A stretch of DNA of 64,000 nucleotides. It comes from Papio anubis. Taxonomy: Eukaryota > Chordata > Mammalia > Primates > Cercopithecidae. The stretch covers positions 90,753,181 to 90,817,180 of the forward strand of contig NC_044984.1 of the NCBI RefSeq assembly GCF_008728515.1, given 5' to 3'. The translations under genes were made by a program, and so were the position numbers. Below the pieces are notes generated by a model. The model saw only the letters and a program-made list of their open reading frames with translations. It was not told where the DNA came from and made no database searches. Shown one piece after another: positions 48,298 to 57,786 of the stretch (positions within the stretch are counted from its first letter, which is position 1; every line of letters begins with the position of its first letter).

Positions 48298-48580
48298 CCC
48301 CCCGAGACAGTCTTGCTCTGTCGCCAGGTTGGAGTGCAATGGTGCGATCTTGGCTCACTGCAACCTCCGCCTCCCAGGTTCTAGCGATTCTCCTGCCTCA
48401 CCCTCCCAAGCAGCTAGGATTACAGGCATGTACCACCACGCACAGCTAAGTTTTGTATTCTTAGTAGAGACAGGGTTTCAACATGTTGGCCGGGCTGGTC
48501 TGGAACTCTTTACCTTGTGATCCACCCGCCTCGGCCTCTCAAACTGCTGGGATTACAGGAGTGAGCTACCACGCCTGGCC
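48298..48580 (-). mobile_element. AluS
   Basis: Reverse: 'ccccccgagacagtcttgct ... agctaccacgcctggcc', preceded by a (TTTA)-rich tail (48238-48275). Confidence 0.9.
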
Positions 48581-48794
48581 CATATAAATGTTTTAAATCT
48601 TTTTAGCATCTTGATTTTTAATTCATTTTGAGCAGCATGTCCTACCTTACATATTTTATATACTGCAATCTTTTAATGTAGTAAAACCAGTTCAATGTAC
48701 TTTAAATCTTATTTTGATGAGCTTTTCTAATTTCTCACTCCCTGTTTATAAAGTGCAGACAGTAACATTGACTTTTTAACATCTCATCCTCATG

Positions 48795-48998
48795 GAGACA
48801 GTGTAGAGTAGTGGTCTGAATGCCTAAACTGGAATGTCAATGTCACCATAGAGGTCGGTCCCTGGAAACAATGACTTATCCTAAGGTCTTTGTCTCTTCG
48901 TTTGGAAACAGGCAGAATACCTATATGAAGCACTTATTGTGAGGATTTCACAAAATAATACCTAGCATAGTGCCTAGCAGAGGTAATTAATTAACGTT
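48795..48998 (+). mobile_element. MIR
   Basis: Forward MIR order: 'acagtgtagagtagtggtct', 'tggaaacaggcagaatacct', 'attgtgaggatttcacaaaa', 'cctagcatagtgcctagcag'. Confidence 0.7.
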
Positions 48999-49018
48999 AA
49001 TTTCTTTCACAAAGTTTA

Positions 49019-49413
49019 TGTTATGGACTGAAGATCTGTATACCCCCAAAATTCACATGTTGAAGTTCAAACCTCCCAGTGTGATGGCTATTAGAGGCGG
49101 GCCTTTGGGAAGCAATTAGGTTTAGATTAGGTCCTAAGAGTGAGACCCTCTCATGCCGGGATTTGTGCCCTTTTAAGTAGAACAGAAAAAGACATCCTCA
49201 CCTCTCCCTCCCCTCCCTCCTCCTATCTCCCTCCCACTTCACCTGCAGGCAGGGAGGAAAGGTCTTAAGAGTGTCCAGGGAGAAGACAGCTGAGAGGGCA
49301 GGTGCTTCCCTGATTTCAGACTTCCAGCCCCGGACGTGTGAGAGAATACGTCTGTGTTTTAAGCCACCTCAATATATGGTATTTTGTTATAGTAGACCAA
49401 GTAAACTAAGGCA
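49019..49413 (+). mobile_element. MLT1-type MaLR LTR
   Basis: Starts 'tgttatggactgaagatctg', has 'cccaaaattcacatgttgaa', 'cctcccagtgtgatggctat' and 'gaggcgggcctttgggaag', and ends 'attttgttatagtagaccaa ... aactaaggca'. About 395 bp, complete-looking, no internal ERV sequence. Confidence 0.82.
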
Positions 49414-51886
49414 GTATCAAAAAATATTTTCAAAAGGAGACTTTGGAGAGCAAGATAATTTTCACCTCATCCCAATATGCCACAGGTCTGTAATTCTACA
49501 TCCTCAAACAGTATTCAGTATCACAGGTTACTGCAGAAGATGGTAACATTATTAATTAGATTTACTGGTAGATGTCTATTGATTTTCCATGTTGACCAAC
49601 AGGGAGAGGAAGACAGGCTAGGAACAATAAACTACACTCAGGTATATTCAATACACTTTTCTGGCCCTTGGCTATTCCTCTTGCCAGGTCTATATTTCAC
49701 AGATATCAAAAGTAACCACCAACTAACTATACTGGAAGCAAAATAATGACAAAGAATCCACTGATGACAATATAAACTCTTAAAAGCCAGTCTAACTGGT
49801 CCTCTCCCCATCAGTTCAAAGAAATTGCCAACATTGTAGACTGAATGCTAGTGAACTACACTAGGTTCGCTATTACAGGCAGTTTTCTTCACTGCAAAAA
49901 TGCTACATAAAGCACATTTTTAAGTGCCATAAACCTACTGTTTATCTTCTGTATTTAAAATGCAAAATACCATAATCACTTTATGAAATATACTTTAAAT
50001 GCTGATTTCCTATTTAAAACTTTATACATTCAAAATTCAAAAGAACCTAAAACTATTCATCCTTCCCACGTATGAAAACAGACCATTTCTTAAATAGGTA
50101 AAATTCCCTAGAGAATATAATTTTTACAACATAGCAATAAAGTAATTATCCATCCTGAAAGTCTAAAACAAACAAAACAAACAAACAAACAAACAATACA
50201 AAGAACATCCTGGAAATCTAAATGCCATGTAAAAGAATGCCAGCGCATGACGGTAAAATTTTCTAAAGACTAGGAAACATCAATAAAGATTCAAAATGTA
50301 ATGCCTTATAAATATTCAACATTAGTAGACAATAACAAATAAAATCATAAAGTAAAAATTTTTGTGTTCACAGATAACTGTTATAATATTAAGGGACATC
50401 GTCATTTCCACTTTTGAATAGCTACCTCAGTTGCCATTACAGCTTCCATTGTTCACAATAAAATAGTTGCATTGTTTTTCAGTGAAAGAAAAGAAGGAAA
50501 ATATTGCTGAAAATAAAGAGAAAAACAAGCCTTGACAAAGCAAACAAAATGATTTTATACGCCATCTCGTTCCACCATAATTGCAGGACTGAACTAGCAT
50601 CCAAAAACTAAATATATCAACAAACATATGCATTAAAATCTGTGCTTAGTCAACACAGCTATCCTATGCTACAGGGCAAATAAAATTTAAATTTTCTATT
50701 TTTTTTTTAATAAAAGCAGTGACTTATTAGAAAGAGACTACTGGTATAGGAAGCTACAATGGGGATCGATTCCTCCAATTTCATGTGTCCTTACTATATA
50801 TGTATCTCTTTTTGTTTTTTTCATTCTGGTAACCAGAGTACATATGACAGGCTGCATTATTTCAAATACCTAACACTGAAAGTTACTTTCGGGCCTGAAT
50901 CTAAGGATGAGATGACACATTTTATAGAAGCTTCTTTTAGTACAGCAATAGGCAAATTACGGTATTAACAAGACTTTAATTCTACATTTACATTTTTTTC
51001 TCATTGTAAATGTAATGTGAAACTTGTAAAATACAGGAAAAAAATGTTTAATCACCAATAAATCCCACCATTCGGAAACCTTGCTACTTTTTGGTAGATT
51101 TCCATCCAGTGACACTGAAAGTTCAATTTTCTAATTCGATACTGATAAATATGCAGGAAAAAAAAAATCAATGTATCCTCAATATTGTCTTTCAATAAAT
51201 ATACATAAAACAACAATTATTAATTATATGACCTGTTAATTTCACAAAAGTCTCTAAAATGTTTTAAGTGGTGGGGTGCGGTAGGGAGTCCCATAATTCA
51301 GACACTAGTCCTGAAACTGAAATCTCTTCCACAATGTTTATATGTCAACCCTTTAATGGCAGTGAGCAGCAAGCTATGACTGTTCGTACAGTGGTATTAA
51401 CATTAACGTCCCTACATCAAACAGGCTTTGCTTTTATTTTCTTTCCATGTATACCTCAATAGTGTTTTATTTTCACTGTAAAAATAAATAACCTATATCT
51501 GCATAGTAATTTTACATAAGCTTAAATTCAAAGACTCGCGTTGTTTTAAAGCCAACCAAACTGTTGGTGCTTCTGGCCTGTGAGACGGTTTACCAGATAA
51601 AGTAACATTCTTTACAGTCCAGCATTCTCTCTCATAACATAAAAAAGAATTTAAGGAATATCCCTTAAATATAGTCGCATTATCTTTTGTTCCAACTCAC
51701 TGTTTATGGAAGCATGCAGATGTTAGAGTTGCAAAAACTGAAATGACTTCATTAACAAAGCAACACCCCAACGTTTAACAAATGTCAAAACCTCACACTC
51801 AAAAAAAAAAAAAATGAAACAAAACCAATTATATTACCACTAGCAAATTTTTTCCCTTAAAATTTAATTTAGTCTTATTTCTAGTT
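49414..51886. other. Unique DNA left of the promoter
   Basis: No named repeat apart from an (AAAC)n run at about 50167-50196. No convincing coding frame. Confidence 0.4.
50167..50196. repeat. (AAAC)n microsatellite
   Basis: About seven units of AAAC, slightly imperfect at the left. Confidence 0.9.
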
Positions 51887-52099
51887 TCAAGGGAAGCTCT
51901 GTCTACTCAAGGTATCAAAGGTCTTCAAATCCCATTCATTTTCTTCTGCCCAAGAGTTAAGAAAGTCTAAAACAGAGTAAGTCAGATTTGTTACTGGGAT
52001 CTTCTCACACTTGCCTTTTAAAAGAAATCTTTCAACAGACTCAAAAAAGAAACAGCAAAGTTTGGGGAAAGAATTGTCTGTCTTTAGGTCAAGCATTTC
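51887..52099 (-). other. Candidate exon or orphan open frame (69 codons from ATG)
   Basis: On the minus strand an acceptor-like 'cagtcacttatcag' is followed at once by GAAATG, opening a 69-codon frame that ends in TGA at 51887. Visible segments include NSFPKLCCFFFESVERFLLK and DFLNSWAEENEWDLKTF; composition is protein-like, not low-complexity. The frame stays open upstream of the ATG to a TAG near 52152. It lies about 1.3 kb downstream of the strongest first-exon donor on the same strand. No family recognised and no matching donor seen. It could be a small alternative exon, a dead retrocopy or chance. Confidence 0.25.
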
Positions 52100-53280
52100 C
52101 TGATAAGTGACTGAAGGTCTGGCTGCCTGGAATACACTTTGCTGACCCTAGGAATGATCAAGTCTCAAAACAAAACTTGCCTCTTCTTTATGTTGAAAGT
52201 GACCTGTTAGGACCTGATACTAATTTGACGAAGAGGTGATAGAACATGACCAACGAGGTGTCTTTGGTGGATATATTCATATAAAGGAGGCGAGAGCCAC
52301 AGATTTCAGCTAAATGCTTTTTGTCACTTTTGCAAAAGAAAAGCTAATTGTTAACGGCCATGTGACATTATAGATCCCAGAAAAGGAAAGGGTGGGAGGA
52401 TAAGAGAGGAGTTCAAGGCAGTTCAGGGTCAGAACAAGCTCAGGCATCCTGTCATTAACAAACGTTTCCCAAGCTGAAAGCAAAATACGGCTTACCCGAA
52501 AAGGAGTGGGTGAAAAGTAGGGGGAGAATGAGGGGAAAAACCACAGGAGAGTCAATGTGGCAGTGTGGGGGTAATAGGAGGGAGGGAATCTGGAGCTATC
52601 CAGCTGAGTTGGGGAGCAAAAGCATCGCGTACAAAAAAGCTGAGAAAAGCAACTGCGACGGAGACGATAGCACGAGGCACCCTCCTCCCCCCATTTTTCC
52701 CTCCCCATCGTTTTGCTGGGTTTCCCACATTCCCTCTACCTCCGCTCCTGACCAACACTCCGGGGTGTGACCCGCCGGCAGGACGCTGCCCTGATCTTTG
52801 TCTCTGCCCGCTCCCCACGCGCGGGCTCCTCCTCCTCCTCCTCCGCGCTCCCCACCCGCGCATAGCCCCGGCGTCTCCAAGAAGCTGAAGGCGCCGCGAC
52901 CGCCGCCTCCTCTCCCACCTCCCGCGGACCCGCGCCCCTTCCTTCCCCTCCCGGGCAGCGTCGCCCGCGCCTCCAGCTCCACCCCCGCCAAGGGGGACCT
53001 TTGTGTCTCGGGGGACTTTCTGCCTCTTTCCCGTCCTCCGCCTCGCGGGGAGACCGGCCTCCCCCGCAGACCAAAGCTGCAGCGAGCACCGGAGGCGGCT
53101 GCGTCTGTATCTGTCGGCGCCTGCCGAGAAGCAGCTCGCAGACACTCACACCCCACCCGAGCCCCGGAAATCCCCGGGCGACCCAGGGTCCTCGCTGGAC
53201 CCCAGGGATGACAGGCGCACGCCAGCCCCCCGCGCCGCGCCTCCTCGCTCAACTTCCCGGCCGGGCCTGAGCCTCCCGCG

Positions 53281-53307
53281 CCCCCAGCAGCCCCCGCCCC
53301 CGCCCCC
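53281..53307 (-). promoter_or_regulatory. GC-box array / G-quadruplex-prone tract
   Basis: Four C5 runs on + (53281-53285, 53291-53295, 53297-53301, 53303-53307) give four G5 runs with loops of 1-5 nt on the minus strand. They fit Sp/KLF binding and a stable intramolecular G4. Folding is predicted from pattern only. Confidence 0.75.
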
Positions 53308-53391
53308 GCCTCTGTCCCACGCAGCCTCCCGGCCCCGGGGCCGACCCGACACCAGGGGAAAGCGCGGCGCGGACGCCGGCCGCCAACTCAC

Positions 53392-53650
53392 CAGCAAGAG
53401 CGGGGACCGCGGGTCCCGAGGCGAGGCGAAGAGAGGCACAGGGGGAAGCGACTCCGCGGACGCCCGCGGAGACCGGATGCAGGTCCGGGTCCCAGCGGCC
53501 GGCAGACGTGAGGCACCTCCGAGCGCAGGCCTCCGCCGCCACAGCCACCTTCCGGATCTCGCCTCGGGTCCGGAGCCTCGGGAGGGGCCGCGGGTGTCTC
53601 ACGCGTTGCCAAGTCCCCCGGTCAACATGGCTCCCGCGCCGACGAGCCGC
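53392..53650 (-). other. Candidate non-coding first exon of an unidentified minus-strand gene (5' limit unknown)
   Basis: The 3' limit is set by the donor CTTGCTG|GTGAGT, so the last exon base would be 53392. The transcription start cannot be read from sequence; the right limit given here is arbitrary within the island. The only ATG in this stretch opens a nine-codon upstream ORF (53628-53599) that closes before the donor. The main start codon must therefore lie in a later exon, outside what I can recognise. A weaker internal donor-like site (AACGC|GTGAGA, near 53603) could shorten the exon. Confidence 0.5.
53599..53628 (-). promoter_or_regulatory. Upstream ORF, nine codons
   Basis: ATG at 53628 in the context GAGCCATGT (G at -3, T at +4, adequate), then MLTGGLGNA and TGA. 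In a leftward transcript it would be a short uORF that could dampen downstream translation. It counts only if transcription starts to its right. Confidence 0.35.
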
Positions 53651-54340
53651 GCGGACGGCCCACTAATCCCCTCGGAGCAGCCGGGCGCGAGCGGGGCGGG
53701 CGCCGACGGCGGGCTGAGGCGGTCCGGCCGGGCGCTGGCTCCTTCTTCTCCGCGGCTCTGCGGCGGCCCGCGGGGAGCTCAGGAGACTGCAGGCGGCCGC
53801 GTTAGCTCCCTGCGTGTGCGTCGCTTTCGCACTCGGCGGCTGCGGATTGACGCCTCCGCCTGTTCCCCGGAGGAGAGGGAGCGCAAGAGAAAAAAGACTT
53901 TTATTGAAACGATCCAACCAGCGGCGGCGGAGAAAAGCGACCGGCCGCGGGAGCTTACCCCACCCCCGCCTGAGCGGCTCGCCGGGGGCAGCGCGACCCC
54001 TGCCGGCGGCGGCGGAGGCGGGGGTGGGGCCGGCGGCCGGGGGAGGGGCCTGCAGGGCGGGGCGGGAGTCCCCGGGAAACTCCCGACTCCTAAATACGGG
54101 CGTAGGGGGAACGGCGGGAGGGGGCCAGGGGACCCCAGCGGAATAGTGCCTGTCCGCAGCGACTGGGGGAGAAATCATGTGAATAATTCAGCCCCTCCAA
54201 CTTCCCCCCTGCCCCTCGACTTCCCCCTGCCAAACGAAAACTCGTGCTTCTGTTATACAAGTAATTATTGTACAAGGTGTGTCCATGCCACGGTTCTCCA
54301 CTGGCTTTCTAGAGAGTCCATGTCAAAAGACCCACACTGA
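53627..54340 (+). other. Long plus-strand open frame across the CpG island; probably not a gene
   Basis: A frame open from 53003 to 54340 contains an ATG at 53627 in optimal context (AACATGG), giving 237 codons that begin MAPAPTSRADGPLIPSEQ. It has an Arg/Lys cluster (EERERKRKKTF), a poly-Gly run and a Pro-rich part, and ends MSKDPH. CpG-rich DNA seldom carries stop codons, and the protein is low-complexity without a recognised domain. It crosses from the island into AT-rich flank (after about 54180) still open, which is mildly unusual. Confidence 0.15.
54064..54083. promoter_or_regulatory. Two abutting NF-kB-like decamers
   Basis: GGGAGTCCCC (54064-54073) and GGGAAACTCC (54074-54083) each fit GGGRNNYYCC with no gap, directly beside a GGGCGGGGCGGG Sp1-type box (54055-54066, overlapping by three bases). 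A looser one, GGGGACTTTC, lies near 53010. Motif match only. Confidence 0.5.
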
Positions 54341-55618
54341 AAGATGTTGATGGCTGCAACTTTTCTCCTTTGTTGTATGTGGGTACGTGGGTACTAGTGC
54401 CGCAGTCTTGCACACACACCGCATCTATTCATTTAAACTACAGTACAGTGTTTTGTATATATTATCATGTGCCCGGCAATATGCTGAGTCCTGTAAGGAC
54501 GGAGAGTCTAGCTGGGATGAAAGGTGGTTAACAGCTATCATAAAAATCTGAACGTCATGAGCGGAGAAATACAAGGTGCTACGAAAACAGAAAGGACTAC
54601 TGTTGCACGGGTTAGGTTTTGTTTTCTTGGGGGAGGCGGGCCGCGAGAGGTTGGCCCAGTTTCTCCAACTGTTTTGACTTTCTCCTTTCCCAGAGGCTAA
54701 AAGCTAGTTCAGGAATGAACAGTAGAGTGGCAGTGAAGACAAACTAAAGTAATACTGACCCACTTCTTTCCACTAATAAGGATAAAAGCATAAAGTAAAA
54801 ACAAACTTAAACCCCTAGAGGGAGATAATGAGAGGATTGAAAGAAGAGAGTAGGGACCGGATGTAGACAACATAAACAAGAAAAAAAAAACCACATAAAA
54901 GTCCTGTGAAGGGAGAAATTTTTTTTCCATGTTAACACCCGGAAGTAGAAGCTGCATTGAAGTTTCAAATCACAGTATGTGCTGAGAACTTCGGAGAATT
55001 ATCTTTTTGTATTTAGGGATGAATCCTTTCCCCCTTAAAAATGTTGTATGCTGACATCTTTCTCTTATTTTGTTGGGCAAAGTTGAATGCATCTACAGTT
55101 ATGTCCAACGATCGTGTCAATCAGGCTTCTCCTATGCCTCTAAAATTACCAGGACCCGTAAATTAGCAACAATTATGCTCTACATGTATTTAACACTTGT
55201 TTACAACCAAGAATGCAAATATACATAATAAGCTTTCCGTTAGAACAAGTGCGCTTTGTTTAAAAGCACTGTTAATGAGGCTTTTTAAATTTGTTCAAGT
55301 CAAACTTGGAACTTTATAATATAGCAAGACGTAGCATCACTTTCAGAGTTCTTTTTAAGTTAAAGAGAAACACTGATATTTATACAAGGCCTATTTATAT
55401 GCAAGGATTTTCATATACTTGCCTCATCTAAATTAGTACTTTAGTAAATATCAAAAAATCACCAAAAAAGGGAGTCTATGAAATGGCATTCTGAGTTTCA
55501 GCATTAATACTTATACCTTCATATCATTAGATTAGATTTACTCCATGAGAAATAAAAAGATTATTCTGTCTCACCCTCTCCTCTTTCTACATCTGTCATT
55601 AGCATAACAAAGAATTCG
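54181..55618. other. Unique DNA right of the promoter
   Basis: No repeat or coding signal recognised. Composition drops quickly from GC-rich to AT-rich. Confidence 0.4.
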
Positions 55619-55742
55619 TAATTGGGAGGCTGAGGTGGGAGGATCCATTAAGCCTGGGAGACGGAGTTTGCGGTGAACTGAGATTGCGCCACCGCACGCC
55701 AGCCTGGAAGACTGAGTGAGACACCGTCCCCCCCCCCAAAAA
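55619..55742 (+). mobile_element. Alu right-arm fragment with C-run
   Basis: 'attgggaggctgaggtggga ... gactgagtgagacaccgtc' followed by about 10 C and a short A-run. 5' part absent. Confidence 0.85.
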
Positions 55743-55787
55743 AGGGAAATTCATAATGAAAACTGAGGTGATTATTTGATTGATTGG

Positions 55788-55788
55788 T

Positions 55789-55823
<35 letters not shown>

Positions 55824-55950
55824 CTCCCTCCCTCCCTCCCTCCCTCCCTCCCTTCCTTCCTCCCTCCCTCCCTTCCTTCCTCCCTCCCTTCCTCCCTTCC
55901 TCCCTTCCTCCCTTCGTCCCTTCCTCCCTTCCTTCCTTCCTCTCTCTTTC
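55788..55950. repeat. Polypyrimidine tract, (TTTC)n then (CCCT/CCTT)n
   Basis: 163 nt of C/T on + interrupted by a single G (55916). The left ~35 nt is (TTTC)n; the rest is mixed (CCCT)n/(CCTT)n. It sits where the A-tail of the adjacent minus-strand Alu (55951-56231) should be, so it most likely grew from that tail. Confidence 0.95.
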
Positions 55951-56231
55951 GACAGAATTTTGCTCTTGTTGCCCAGGCTGGAGTGCAGTTGCGCGGTCTC
56001 GGCTGACTGCAACCTCCGTCTCCCAGGTTCAAGCAATTCTCCTGCCTCAGCCTCCTAAGTAGCTGGGATTACAGGCATCCGCCACCACGCCCAGCTAATT
56101 TTTTACGTTTTTAGTAGAGACGGGGTTTCACCATGTTGGCCAGGCTGCTCTCAAACCCTGACTTCAGATGATTCACCCTCATCAGCCTCCCAAAATTTTG
56201 GAATTACAGGCGTGAGCCACCGCGCCCAGAG
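55951..56231 (-). mobile_element. AluS
   Basis: Reverse: 'gacagaattttgctcttgtt ... agccaccgcgcccag'. Its tail is replaced by the polypyrimidine tract. Confidence 0.9.
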
Positions 56232-56277
56232 GATTTGTTCTTTCAATGAAAAAAAAAAATTACAGATTGCACAATAT

Positions 56278-56305
56278 TTATTTCATTATTTATTTATTTA
56301 TTTAT
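56278..56305. repeat. (TTTA)n
   Basis: About six units, the tail of the adjoining reverse Alu monomer. Confidence 0.85.
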
Positions 56306-56430
56306 TTAAATGAGATGGAGTCTCACTATACCGACAGCCCGGGCTGGTATTAAACTCTTGACATCAAACAATCCTCCAACCTCGACCTCCCAAAGTGCTG
56401 AGATTACAGACAGGAGCCACCACCCCGGCC
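56306..56430 (-). mobile_element. Alu-related monomer (FLAM-like)
   Basis: 'aatgagatggagtctcacta ... agccaccaccccggcc' in about 125 bp, with a single arm only. Confidence 0.72.
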
Positions 56431-56451
56431 CATTTATTTATCTATTTTAAA

Positions 56452-56744
56452 ATTTGTATTTATTTATTTATTTATTTTTAGACAGAGTCTTGCTCTGTCA
56501 CCCAGGCTGGAGTGCAGTGACACAATCTCGGCTCACTGCAATCTCCATCTCCCAGGTTCAAGCAATTCTCCTGCCTCAGGCTCTGGAATAGCTGAGATTA
56601 CAGGCGCGTGTCACCACACCCGGCTAATTTTTGTATTTTTAGTAGAGGCGGGGTTTCGAAATGTTGGCCAGGCTGGTCTCGAACTCATAAACTCTAATGA
56701 TCCAAAGTGCTGGGATTACAGATGTGAGCCACAGCACCCAGCCC
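56452..56744 (-). mobile_element. AluS
   Basis: (TTTA)n tail then 'agacagagtcttgctctgtc ... agccacagcacccagcc'. About 25 bp are missing before 'ccaaagtgctgggattacag'. Head-to-head with the next Alu, 41 bp apart. Confidence 0.9.
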
Positions 56745-56785
56745 CCTGGCCTATTTATTTACTTTTCTAAACTGATTTAAAATTT

Positions 56786-57077
56786 AGCCAGGCGCGGTAG
56801 CTTACGCCTGTAATCCCAGCACTTTGGGAGATCGAGGCAGGCGAATCATTTGAGCTCATGAGTTTGAGACCAGGATGGCCAAAATAACAAAACCCTGTCT
56901 CTACTAAAAATACAAAAATTAGCCAGGCGTGGTGGTGGGAGCCTGTAATCCCAGCTACTCAGTAGGCTGAGGCAAGAGAATCACTTGAACCCGGGAGGTG
57001 GAGGTTGTAGTGAGCTGAGATCACACCACTGTACTCCAGCTTGGGTGACAGCAAGACTCCGTCTGAAAAAAAAAAAA
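56786..57077 (+). mobile_element. AluS
   Basis: 'agccaggcgcggtagcttac ... caagactccgtctgaaaaaa'. Confidence 0.9.
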
Positions 57078-57619
57078 TTGTATGTAATGTTGTGAGCGTG
57101 TTAGTTGTTTTTTCCGTAGGTTATAATATAGGCTTTTTTTTTTTTTTACCTTGTAAAACATGTTAAATTATAAAATTATTTACATAGACTATTTCCCTAA
57201 CTGTGATTAATAGATAATACATAGTGCTTAGTGGAGGAAAAAGATTGAGGAAGAATTCCAATATCAAATCCACTTGAGGAATGCCACATACTTTATCTCC
57301 CTTTTGGAAGTTCACAATATACATTTACACATTTAAGGCTCTTAGAAGTTCTGAGACTAAAAAATAATTTTCTTTCCAGTGAAACAAGTATATCCCAAAA
57401 TGTTTTCACCATAGAGTAACTGTATCATGAGACATATATAAAAATATTGAGGGGAGAAAATTTTGAAGGTCATTGAACTTTGGACAAAGAGAGTTAAAGG
57501 TAATAAGTCCAGAAAATCTTGGCTGGGATTCACATTCTGAAAATGACACTGTCTGGGAAACAAATATGAAACATTCAGATAAGATACAAACAAGAAACAC
57601 TTAAACTGGTTTTCAATTG
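57078..57619. other. No recognised feature
   Basis: AT-rich unique DNA; a T-run at 57135-57147. Confidence 0.4.
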
Positions 57620-57627
57620 CTCTACAT

Positions 57628-57786
57628 CAGTGGTTCTCAGCAATGTGACCTCGGAATTTCTTAGAAATGCAAATTTTCAGTTCCCACTTCAGACCAACTG
57701 AATCAGAAACTCTGGGGTGAGGCCCAGCAAACTGTTTACCAAGATCTACTAAGATTCTGCTGCACAATAAAGTTTGAGAACCACTG
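57628..57786 (+). mobile_element. MER5A (hAT-Charlie)
   Basis: 159 bp with exact 12-bp inverted termini: CAGTGGTTCTCA at the left and TGAGAACCACTG at the right. Internal 'ctgaatcagaaactctgggg' and 'tgaggcccagcaaactg' are MER5A. Candidate 8-bp duplication ctctacat / ctctatag. Confidence 0.88.

Larger units (their letters stand above)
52620..54180. promoter_or_regulatory. CpG-island promoter, probably of a minus-strand gene
   Basis: About 1.5 kb of very GC-rich, CpG-dense DNA in an AT-rich setting, with repeated GC boxes (for example GGGCGGGGCGGG at 54055-54066 and C5 runs at 53281-53307), a (CTC)n tract at 52826-52844, and no obvious TATA box. Splice donors of good quality occur on the minus strand: CTTGCTG|GTGAGT (GT at 53391-53390), GGTGGG|GTAAGC (53958-53957) and TTTTCGG|GTAAGC (52495-52494). 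The best plus-strand candidate is weaker (GCAGAC|GTGAGG at 53508). I infer a housekeeping-type promoter with alternative first exons read leftward. The gene is not identified; bidirectional activity is possible. Confidence 0.85.
48581..55618. other. 7-kb Alu-free zone around the CpG island
   Basis: No Alu or Alu fragment is recognisable, although the rest of the window averages about one per kb. It holds a MIR (48795-48998), an MLT1-type LTR, about 3 kb of unique DNA (49414-52600) and the CpG island. Exclusion of insertions around a promoter is a common inference. Confidence 0.8.

Noticed and set aside
50167..50196. CRISPR-like short repeats
   Set aside because: Simple (AAAC)n microsatellite without spacers, in a mammalian genome.
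52552..53252. 197- and 218-codon minus frames in the CpG island
   Set aside because: Arg/Gly-rich translation of GC-rich DNA, stop-poor by composition; shadows of each other in different frames.
53663..54178. 171-codon minus frame
   Set aside because: Pro/Ala/Arg-rich shadow of the GC-rich island; the candidate donor at 53958 interrupts it.
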